Virus record (IMG/VR): IMGVR_UViG_3300047499_000113
Span: 124,001 to 188,000 of that record
Source of the DNA: a virus
Direction: 5' to 3' (one strand)
Length of the DNA: 64,000 nucleotides
A program made the position numbers and the translations under genes. Shown in pieces: positions 57,867-64,000 of this stretch. The notes below the pieces were generated by a model that was not told the DNA's origin, did no database searches, and was given only the letters and a program-made list of their open reading frames with translations. How positions within the stretch are numbered: position 1 is the stretch's first letter; each line of letters opens with the position of its first letter.

Positions 57867-58566
57867 AGTGCTTGTCCGAAATGGCGAAGAACACGGTCCA
57901 ATACTTGCCGTACTTGGAGTTCTTGACCGCGTCCTCGAGTTCGTGCTCGGCCGCTTCGACTTCGTCCTGAGAACGACCCTGCTTGCGCATCATCTGCACT
58001 TGGACCTGCTTCTCGCGAGCCTCCTCGGCGATGAGGTCCTTAATGCGTTGAAGAGCGCGGAAGAAACGATGACGGACCCGGCCTTGGGTCAGGTTCATCT
58101 GCTTGGCGATCTCTGACTGGCATGTAGTCTCGTACATGCGCCAGAGAATCTCCCTGTCCTGATCACAGAACTTGGGCCCAAGTTCCAGCTCGAACAGCTC
58201 CTCGTCCAACTCGGGAATGGTGCGGAGGAATTGAATGCGCTTGATGCCGCGGTGAAGACGATAACTCACGGCCGCCTGGGTGATGCGGAACAACTTGGCT
58301 ATCTGTTCCTGCTTCATCTTGTCGTGGTGATACAGACGGATGAGATCCGCCTCGCGCGGCGGGATCCTATCCAGGTACGGCGCCACGGCGGCGAAATCGA
58401 GTGACCGGCTCTCGGCTTTCAGCTCCTCTTCGGGCTCCGGCGCGAGTTGCGCTTCGATCAGCTCGTCGAGGTCTTGTTCGGTGTCGGCGTCGTAGCCGAG
58501 CCTATCTTTGGTGCTGTAGCGAGAAGAGAGATTACTCGGATCCTGGATCAGGATATGGGATGACAT
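57793..58566 (-). CDS. Sigma-like protein with two HTH units
   Basis: 257 residues. HTH1 (69-113): PPREADLIRLYHHDKMKQEQ, IAKLFRITQAAVSYRLHRG. HTH2 (134-176): DQDREILWRMYETTCQSEIA, KQMNLTQGRVRHRFFRALQ. Both resemble region 4 of sigma-70 factors; a region 2 is not evident. The C-terminal third is a mixed alpha/beta domain ending VSLPQFRDRGDAAIVPIE. Likely a phage regulator that contacts promoter DNA. Upstream are two 19-base repeats (58609-58666), which may be its own operator. Confidence 0.8.
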   Translation of the reverse strand: MSSHILIQDPSNLSSRYSTKDRLGYDADTEQDLDELIEAQLAPEPEEELKAESRSLDFAAVAPYLDRIPPREADLIRLYHHDKMKQEQIAKLFRITQAAVSYRLHRGIKRIQFLRTIPELDEELFELELGPKFCDQDREILWRMYETTCQSEIAKQMNLTQGRVRHRFFRALQRIKDLIAEEAREKQVQVQMMRKQGRSQDEVEAAEHELEDAVKNSKYGKYWTVFFAISDKHFNILHEVSLPQFRDRGDAAIVPIE

Positions 58567-58608
58567 TTGGCTCCGACCGTGGCGACCCGTGAGGATCGGC
58601 AGTTTCCC

Positions 58609-58666
58609 GAGTATGCGTATTTGTCTGAGGACCCGTGCGGGTCAACGGAGTATACGTATTGGTCTG
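58609..58666. repeat. Two 19-base direct repeats upstream of the sigma-like gene
   Basis: Copies at 58609-58627 and 58648-58666 read GAGTATRCGTATTKGTCTG with two mismatches, starting 39 bases apart. They lie in the 170-base gap between the exonuclease stop and the sigma-like start, 43-100 bases before the ATG. No gene was supported here. Confidence 0.55.
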
Positions 58667-58736
58667 CGTATAACGGCGGAGCCGGTGCTTCCCGGCACGC
58701 TAATGACACACTACCAGATGAATCTTTTGTCTGGAA

Positions 58737-59774
58737 TCAGATACCTTCGAGCCAGCTCTCGAGAGGCACCTGACCATCGCCAACGGCTGCCGGCGGGCGG
58801 AAGGGACCGAAGTCCAGACCCGAGATAAGTAGGTCTTCCCGACAGATGTCGACTGCCAATTGGTAGTCCTTCTTACCGGGTTGGAGGCTCGAGGAGAGGT
58901 CCAGGTCGTCCTGGAGACCCACGAGCCTCCAGTTCATCTCTATACGGGCTCGGTGCTCGAGGGTCTTGGTCCGTTCGCCGTTGCTGAAGCTGGTCAGGCC
59001 CGAGGCGAACACATCTTCCACGGTGGGAAGATGGCACACAGTCATAGCTGTCTTCTTGCGCAGTAGCGGTACGCCGGGGATGCTGTCCGAGTTGTCGCCG
59101 CAAAGCGACTTGAACATCCGCACCTGGCCGCAAGGGACCTTGGGGTGTTTCCCCTTGAGGAGTCGACCCCACACCTCGGCGGACGCCGCGGCATCAACGA
59201 ACCGTTGCTCCTTCGAGCCCGGACGGAACATCACCACACGCGGATCTGTCAGGAGTTGGAAGAAGTCCTTGTCGTCCGACACGACGATGCGGACGGAGTC
59301 CGGATGCTGCTTGCAGAAGCTGGCGATGAGGTCGTCGGCTTCCTCCGCATGATTGTGGTAGACGTCGCACCCGAGGAGTTGCAAGATATGTGACAGGACG
59401 GCGATGTCACTCTCGGCCTCGAAACCGTCGCGGAGCCGGAGTGGGATCTTGACCGTCTCTTCACCGAAGAGCTTGAGATCGTGCTTGGTGTCCTCGCGCT
59501 TGATCTTGTACGTGGGATCGAGCGCTCGCCGGCGCACGGGTGCCCCGTCGAAGAAGATGGATACAGACGTGAACGGCTGCATCTCATAGAGCCAAGAACA
59601 CAGGAACGTAAGGAACCCGTAGATGATGCCGGTCGGATACCCTTTCGGGCCACTCATCAGCGGCCTGCCATCTTTGAGACGGCCTTCGACGAAGACGTAA
59701 AATGCTCGCTGCAGGACGTTATTCCCGTCCACCACGACGTGGCGTTTGGTCTCCGCTCCTCCGATGTGCCTCAC
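58737..59774 (-). CDS. 5'-3' exonuclease (PIN/FEN family)
   Basis: 345 residues, start GTG at 59774 coupled to the NusG-like stop (GTGA). Metal-site blocks: HVVVDGNNVLQRAFY, HAEEADDLIASF and RIVVSDDKDFFQLL. Helical arch and H3TH region: FKSLCGDNSDSIPGVPLLRK. This is the T5/T7-type flap endonuclease or 5'-3' exonuclease used to remove RNA primers. It clusters with the clamp loader and primase. Confidence 0.9.
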   Translation of the reverse strand: MRHIGGAETKRHVVVDGNNVLQRAFYVFVEGRLKDGRPLMSGPKGYPTGIIYGFLTFLCSWLYEMQPFTSVSIFFDGAPVRRRALDPTYKIKREDTKHDLKLFGEETVKIPLRLRDGFEAESDIAVLSHILQLLGCDVYHNHAEEADDLIASFCKQHPDSVRIVVSDDKDFFQLLTDPRVVMFRPGSKEQRFVDAAASAEVWGRLLKGKHPKVPCGQVRMFKSLCGDNSDSIPGVPLLRKKTAMTVCHLPTVEDVFASGLTSFSNGERTKTLEHRARIEMNWRLVGLQDDLDLSSSLQPGKKDYQLAVDICREDLLISGLDFGPFRPPAAVGDGQVPLESWLEGI

Positions 59775-60382
59775 GTGTCGTCCTTCTGCAAATACGAGGC
59801 TGGAAAGTCCATGAAGATGCCGCCTCCCTTGATGGAGCGCAGGTTCACGAATACCTGGACTTTCTCACCGTCGTCGTAGATCATCGCGACGCGACCGGGG
59901 AGTCCCTTGTAGCTACCCTTGGTGATTTTGACGCGCTGGTCTTCCTTGAACCTCGAGGCCGTAACTTTCAGGTCCTGCATGCCGTTGCGCATGTGAGACA
60001 GGTCCTTGTCGGTCAAGAGTGAATAGACTCGCTTCTTCTCACCATTGACCGAGCTGAGACTGCTCAGCACCATGTTGAAGTAGTTGGTCTCGGCGAGTTT
60101 GTGGTAACTGACGCCAGGTTCGTACTGCACGAAGACGTAGCCTTCGGAGTACCAGGTAGTCAGAGAGTCATCAATCCCCTTCTGGTTGATGGCCGGGACG
60201 AAGACGTCCAGATCGTTTCGAGCAAGGATCTGATGAGCAGATCGAATGATCAGCTGGATATTCTTCTCCCGCTCCCCAAGGGCCGTCAGCTGCACGACCA
60301 CCCACTGAGAGACGGGTGGCGGAGCAGCGGGCGGAATCGATGCTTTCTTATTCTTGACCTTTGATCCTTTGGAGGAAGCCAC
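59771..60382 (-). CDS. NusG-like transcription factor
   Basis: 203 residues from GTG 60382, with AAAGGAG 7 bases upstream; the start overlaps the DnaX-like stop by 35 bases. NGN-like region: VSQWVVVQLTALGEREKNIQ, then GIDDSLTTWYSEGYVFVQYE. KOW motif: DQRVKITKGSYKGLPGRVAM, followed by VQVFVNLRSIKGGGIFMDFP. NusG proteins hold RNA polymerase in a processive state. A phage copy may promote readthrough of long late operons. Confidence 0.85.
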   Translation of the reverse strand: MASSKGSKVKNKKASIPPAAPPPVSQWVVVQLTALGEREKNIQLIIRSAHQILARNDLDVFVPAINQKGIDDSLTTWYSEGYVFVQYEPGVSYHKLAETNYFNMVLSSLSSVNGEKKRVYSLLTDKDLSHMRNGMQDLKVTASRFKEDQRVKITKGSYKGLPGRVAMIYDDGEKVQVFVNLRSIKGGGIFMDFPASYLQKDDT

Positions 60383-61769
60383 GCGCGAACTCCTTTGGCG
60401 CCATCGGATGGAGATCCTTATCCAACCGTACGTCCGGAGCGCTGGTCGGACCCGTGGCAATCGGGGCCCCACGGCTTCCTTTCTCGAGCTTGTCGTCCAC
60501 TGAGGTGAGCTTTTCGGCCGGAGTGAAGCTCACTCCGTCGATTTCGAGTGCTTTCGGCTTGACGATACGACGTGGAGGCTCCGCCTTGACCTCCGGTTTG
60601 GGCTCGGGAGCCTTCGGAGCCGGTGCAGGCTGGGGAGGGGCCTGCTGGACGGGCGCTGCCTGCGGAGGGGCAGCCTGGGGCGCCGGCGTAGGCGGCGTTG
60701 GAGGCGTTGAGAGCCGCTTCTCCCAGTCGGCCGGCAGAGGAGTGGTAGCGGCAGGAAGATTGGGGATGGCCTCAAACAAGATGGCCTCGACGTCGGCGGC
60801 GCCGGGTTTGTCGAGCTGACCGAGGGCTTTCGCCACAGCGAGCCACGCCGGTCCACGCGTCGCGTACAGCGATGCGGGCACCATCAGGGTCGGCTTCGCC
60901 CCGACACTCGCCCGCACGGCGCTGGTGACCACTTGGATCGTGGTGTCGCGCACCCAGGACGGTCCTTCTGTGTCGAGAAGCTCAGAAATAGCGCTCAGCG
61001 CCACCTTCGGGTCGGACGATAGTCCTTCGAGCGCGGCGACCAGCTTCTCTGTCGCCCCGAGCCTGAAGTATGTCCTGACGTCGTCGACTGTGATAGGCCC
61101 CGCCGACGACAGCATCTCGAGGGCAGTTAGACACGTGCGCGGGCAGTTAGACTGCGCCTGCATGATCAGCTGAAGTGCGTCGTCAGGCGCTTGAATGGAC
61201 TCGGCCTCGCAGACACGATGCAGGTGTCCAAGCAAAACGTCCACGGGCGGCGCAGAGACGGGAAACTCCGTCATCCTGTCGCGCAACGGCCCCTGGATTT
61301 TGTGAGGCTCCGTAGTGCACAGGATGACGAGCATTCGCCGATCTTCGATGCTCTTGAGGAGAGCATCTTGGGCCTGCTTCGTCAGACGCTGCGCTTCGTC
61401 TAGGATGAAAACAGACGGCTTGCCGTTGAGATTCCCGTAGTCGAGTTCCGACACGATGGTACGCATATGCTCGACCGAGCCCTGCGTAGCGGCATCGAAT
61501 TCCTCGAAACTTTCCGCGCTTTCCTGACGCACGCCGAGACATGCGTTGCATACGCCGCAGGGCTCACCGTCCTGCAAATCGTTGCAGACTACAGCGCACG
61601 CCACAATGCGCGCGAGCGAGGTTTTGCCGCAGCCCTTCGGGCCCCCGAACATCAGTGACCGCTCGCCGAGCTTTCCGCCACGACTGAGCTGATGAAGGAG
61701 CTGTACGACAGCTTTGTTCCCCAAGATATCGGCGAACTTCTTGGGTCTGTACTTGAGGTCAAGAGCCAT
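60348..61769 (-). CDS. DnaX-like clamp-loader ATPase
   Basis: 473 residues. AAA+ core: Walker A GGPKGCGKT (42-50); a zinc module with C62, C71, C74, C77; Walker B FILDEAQRL (121-129); sensor 1 MLVILCTTEPHKI. The C-terminal 150 residues are Pro/Ala/Gln-rich and end in a basic helix. It loads sliding clamps for DNA synthesis. A start-codon hairpin (61769-61790) precedes the ATG. Confidence 0.9.
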   Translation of the reverse strand: MALDLKYRPKKFADILGNKAVVQLLHQLSRGGKLGERSLMFGGPKGCGKTSLARIVACAVVCNDLQDGEPCGVCNACLGVRQESAESFEEFDAATQGSVEHMRTIVSELDYGNLNGKPSVFILDEAQRLTKQAQDALLKSIEDRRMLVILCTTEPHKIQGPLRDRMTEFPVSAPPVDVLLGHLHRVCEAESIQAPDDALQLIMQAQSNCPRTCLTALEMLSSAGPITVDDVRTYFRLGATEKLVAALEGLSSDPKVALSAISELLDTEGPSWVRDTTIQVVTSAVRASVGAKPTLMVPASLYATRGPAWLAVAKALGQLDKPGAADVEAILFEAIPNLPAATTPLPADWEKRLSTPPTPPTPAPQAAPPQAAPVQQAPPQPAPAPKAPEPKPEVKAEPPRRIVKPKALEIDGVSFTPAEKLTSVDDKLEKGSRGAPIATGPTSAPDVRLDKDLHPMAPKEFARGFLQRIKGQE

Positions 61770-61790
61770 CGCGCTTATATTACAGCGCGA
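61769..61790 (-). promoter_or_regulatory. Hairpin overlapping the start codon of the DnaX-like gene
   Basis: TCGCGCT pairs with AGCGCGA (7 bp) across GTAATATA. The last A of the 3' arm is the A of the ATG. The loop contains the TAATAT element. Confidence 0.5.
61777..61782 (-). promoter_or_regulatory. -10-like TAATAT, leaderless start
   Basis: TAATAT lies 7 bases before the ATG at 61769 and within the hairpin loop. It follows the stop of the 68-residue gene upstream by 9 bases. Confidence 0.4.
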
Positions 61791-61997
61791 CTAGTTCAAC
61801 CCGTGCGGCCTCGCAGTTTGCATCGTTATGGACTGGCGCCAATAGGCTTCCGCCTCGGCTCGCTCGTTCTCACATAAGTCAGCCCAGGCTTCTTTGAGCT
61901 GCTCGTCGATGCTGTTGACCTTCGCTTCGGCGGAAGAGGGAGACAAGCCCCGTAGTTGGTCTACGAGGTCCTTGTACCGGCGAAGAGCTTCGGACAC
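61791..61997 (-). CDS. Small hypothetical coiled-coil protein
   Basis: 68 residues, start GTG at 61997, with AAAGGGCA upstream. Helical: YKDLVDQLRGLSPSSAEAKV; ADLCENERAEAEAYWRQSIT. Coupled to the gene upstream (1-base gap). Its stop lies just before the hairpin of the DnaX-like gene. No family recognised. Confidence 0.7.
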   Translation of the reverse strand: MSEALRRYKDLVDQLRGLSPSSAEAKVNSIDEQLKEAWADLCENERAEAEAYWRQSITMQTARPHGLN

Positions 61998-61998
61998 T

Positions 61999-62517
61999 TC
62001 ATTTGCCCTTTAGACTGTCGCCGAGTGCTGCCAGGTCTGTGTTCCACTTGCCGTGGCGTGCTGCAATTTCCGGGAATTCCTGCACTTGAGGTGGCCTCAA
62101 TCGGTACTTGTACTCGCCCGTGGTCTCGTCCTCGATGGCGACGCATCTGGCAAGCAGATGGTCGACCAGGGCAGTACGTTGATTCGGCTGCAAGCCGTTC
62201 CAGACATCGAGGGCGACCGTCAGTACGTAGTCAGCACCTTCATCTCCGGCCTTTTGAGCGAGGTGCTTTTCGGTGGGATTGGCCTTCCGGATAGTGCCCG
62301 GAACGGGAGTGCCTGCCGCTTTGGACGCACGATTGCGGCACAAGCAGAGGATGTGAGCGTTCACAAGCTCGTGGTAATACTTCGGCACGAGCTTTTGAAC
62401 TATCTCGAAGACCGACTCCGAGTCCGCGATGATGAGCGGTTCGGGGGCCGCCTTTTGCTTCTTGTCCCGTACGGCGTCGTTCTCATTGGATCGTTCTGCA
62501 GTTTGCACGGTCACCAT
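61999..62517 (-). CDS. Degenerate phage metallopeptidase-like protein
   Basis: 172 residues. Helical N-terminus (VFEIVQKLVPKYYHELVNAH) and a C-terminal block reading QRTALVDHLLARC then RPPQVQEFPEIAARHGKWN. This resembles the 'putative phage metallopeptidase' family whose members read alLdHELcHc ... HDveEF..v..RyG.W, but the HExxH site is replaced by HLLAR, so zinc catalysis looks lost. Coupled to the primase gene by a 1-base overlap. Recognition is by memory of the pattern only. Confidence 0.65.
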   Translation of the reverse strand: MVTVQTAERSNENDAVRDKKQKAAPEPLIIADSESVFEIVQKLVPKYYHELVNAHILCLCRNRASKAAGTPVPGTIRKANPTEKHLAQKAGDEGADYVLTVALDVWNGLQPNQRTALVDHLLARCVAIEDETTGEYKYRLRPPQVQEFPEIAARHGKWNTDLAALGDSLKGK

Positions 62518-63314
62518 CAGATCACTCCCGCGAGTGCCCGTTTGAAGTGAGCCCGGAACCGGTCGTCGCCGACTCGTTTCCAGTAGTCACCCGGGTCTTT
62601 GTCCTTGGGTTGTAGGCAGGGATATTTTACGTTTAAGACCTCGAATTCGTTGCTGAATCGCTCGGTGAAGCCAGTGACACCTTTCCTGCCTGCTTCATCC
62701 ATATCGAGAATGAGGACAATTCGACGGGCGAACCTCCGCAAGAAGCGCAATTGAGATTTGCTGACACCGCTGGTCGTAAGTCCAAGGATGTTCGGAGCGA
62801 TAAGTCGCTCGCAGATCTGATGGTCACCGGGCCCTTCCACAAGAATTGCAGTCCGCGTCGACCAAACCGCAGCTATGTTGGCGGGATTGCAGAAGAAGAA
62901 ACCCTCGGGTCTGCGATGCAGAGCGAACGTGTCGTATTCTTTGCGGTCCAAGTGGCGAATTTGGAAGCCAACATGGACACCCGAATACGAAGTCAGCGGG
63001 AAAACTACGCTGCCGCGAATGCGACGCCCTTGGAATTGCGTCTTCGGGCCGTTTTCTTCCACAGCCTCCCACGTCGAAGACCAGTTCCGGAAGTGGCACG
63101 AATCGCACCACAGGTGCTTCTTCTCGCGGTCAGAGCACTGCGCTCCATGGCCGCGATCTAATGACGAGTCCACCGCATAATCCTCGGCGGTGTAGCCGAG
63201 GCGATGCTCGAACATCTGCGCTTCCGAAATCCCGCGGCCCTGGAGATAGCTCTTGGCATCATCGGACTGCATCAATCCGTGGTATGCCCAGTCCAGAAAT
63301 GCGTCGACATCCAT
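62517..63314 (-). CDS. DnaG-like primase (Toprim)
   Basis: 265 residues. A zinc-like region (QCSDREKKHLWCDSCHFRNW) with C60, C70, C73, then VVFPLTSYSGVHVGFQIRHL and the Toprim core: TAILVEGPGDHQICERL (E160) and IVLILDMDEAGRKG (D204, D206), then KDKDPGDYWKRVG. It makes RNA primers for DNA synthesis. Only the Toprim half and a short N-terminus are present; a helicase domain is absent. Coupled to neighbours by tiny gaps. Confidence 0.9.
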   Translation of the reverse strand: MDVDAFLDWAYHGLMQSDDAKSYLQGRGISEAQMFEHRLGYTAEDYAVDSSLDRGHGAQCSDREKKHLWCDSCHFRNWSSTWEAVEENGPKTQFQGRRIRGSVVFPLTSYSGVHVGFQIRHLDRKEYDTFALHRRPEGFFFCNPANIAAVWSTRTAILVEGPGDHQICERLIAPNILGLTTSGVSKSQLRFLRRFARRIVLILDMDEAGRKGVTGFTERFSNEFEVLNVKYPCLQPKDKDPGDYWKRVGDDRFRAHFKRALAGVI

Positions 63315-63315
63315 C

Positions 63316-63915
63316 TCAGTCAGGCGGGCAGAAAGCCAACCCGTTCCGGACGTTATGTACCAGAATACTCGAGCGACCGCCCACGAACTGAGTGTACATG
63401 CCGACGAAGTCCGGCCGTGAGCAGAACACCGGAAACTCGACCTTGGACGGTGTCACGCGGCAGACTTTGCAGAACACGCCGTCCACCAGGTCCTTGCCGG
63501 CGGCCTTGTTGAAGGCCGTGACGGCTTTACCCTCAGGAGCTAGTACCATGTGCGGCTGGGACTTCATGCCTGATGCTTTCTGTACGTAGCTAAAAGCCGC
63601 ATGAAGTTGTTTCTTGCCGCGAAAGATGTTCGGCCAGTTCTCCTTGACGGCAAGCTCGTACGCCGACTTCATCAGGTCGCCGATGAGTTCGTCGATTCTA
63701 TCCGAGTCGTACTTGAAAACGCCGCTACGAAGCTTGCCGTCCTGCGTGAGCTTGCGCGACACGAGGAAGCGCTTCTCGGGCACATCCATGCCCGAGCCAC
63801 TGATGACTGCAGGCACAAATGCTGGCTTGGCTGGCGTCTCTATCCAAAGCGGGACTGCTTGGATGTTGGCGCGCGAGCGGTGCAGGTCATGGTCAAGAAG
63901 CCGGAGGAGAATCAT
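63316..63915 (-). CDS. Hypothetical protein
   Basis: 199 residues. Segments RFLVSRKLTQDGKLRSGVFK, LMKSAYELAVKENWPNIFRG, VFCKVCRVTPSKVEFPVFCS. A CxxC pair and FCS may bind metal. Located upstream of the primase in the replication module and overlapping the next upstream gene by 23 bases. No family recognised. Confidence 0.75.
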   Translation of the reverse strand: MILLRLLDHDLHRSRANIQAVPLWIETPAKPAFVPAVISGSGMDVPEKRFLVSRKLTQDGKLRSGVFKYDSDRIDELIGDLMKSAYELAVKENWPNIFRGKKQLHAAFSYVQKASGMKSQPHMVLAPEGKAVTAFNKAAGKDLVDGVFCKVCRVTPSKVEFPVFCSRPDFVGMYTQFVGGRSSILVHNVRNGLAFCPPD

Positions 63916-64000
63916 CTTTCTGATCGTACCACAAATTCGACGTCAACTCGGGCGGCGGGAGTTGCGGGAGAGCAGGAATTGGCTTCCAGAATTTGGACTG
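63893..64000 (-). CDS. Partial gene at the right edge (C-terminus only)
   Basis: 35 C-terminal residues: FWKPIPALPQLPPPELTSNL then WYDQKDDSPPAS. The 5' end lies beyond the window. Overlaps the 199-residue gene by 23 bases. A Pro-rich tail; identity unknown. Confidence 0.6.
   Translation of the reverse strand, partial: QSKFWKPIPALPQLPPPELTSNLWYDQKDDSPPAS

Noticed and set aside
58567-58773. Plus-strand 68-residue frame containing the 19-base repeats.
   Set aside because: It overlaps the exonuclease end, lacks a start signal and is better explained as regulatory DNA; not fully excluded.

Overview
The window is part of the genome of a large tailed dsDNA phage (Caudoviricetes). It has a terminase large subunit, a portal, a prohead protease interrupted by an intein, a probable major capsid protein, tail-fibre-like proteins and a phage replication/transcription module. 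It is GC-rich (roughly 58-60% by eye), densely coded, and has no gene-free stretch over 300 bases. No tRNA, rRNA, CRISPR array or insertion sequence was recognised. The host is not shown directly. The peptidoglycan glycosyltransferase at 16.6 kb, with its long AsmA-like N-terminal region, resembles proteins I associate with Myxococcota/Deltaproteobacteria, while the many leaderless-looking starts (TANNNT 5-7 bases before the start codon) recall Actinobacteria or Deinococcus. Host assignment is therefore inference.

Layout, high to low coordinates because most genes are on the minus strand. 57-64 kb: replication and transcription (primase, degenerate metallopeptidase-like protein, DnaX-like clamp loader, NusG-like factor, 5'-3' exonuclease, sigma-like protein with two HTH units), followed by a nucleoside hydrolase. 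32-56 kb: head morphogenesis and packaging (Ig/BACON-like protein, acidic proteins, Cys-rich protein, possible small terminase, TerL, portal, large Gln-rich protein, prohead protease with intein, scaffold-like protein, decoration-like protein, capsid). 16-32 kb: an accessory region with genes on both strands (GT51 glycosyltransferase, VWA protein, amidase endolysin, 2H phosphoesterase, KptA/Tpt1 RNA 2'-phosphotransferase, SF2 helicase, DUF932-like protein and many small unknowns). 1-16 kb: virion appendage genes, including a collagen-like protein of at least 1,978 residues that runs off the left edge and a smaller collagen-like protein at 11-12 kb.

How the parts fit. The head genes follow the usual order terminase, portal, protease, scaffold, capsid. 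The collagen-like proteins and their beta-rich neighbours probably make fibres or surface decorations. Lysis is represented by the amidase; the GT51 enzyme is a synthetic cell-wall enzyme and is unusual cargo. KptA and the 2H phosphoesterase lie within about 4 kb and could act in sequence on RNA ends or on an ADP-ribose cyclic phosphate. Gene expression signals fall into three classes: Shine-Dalgarno leaders (mainly virion genes), leaderless-looking starts (mainly accessory genes), and start codons built into hairpins.
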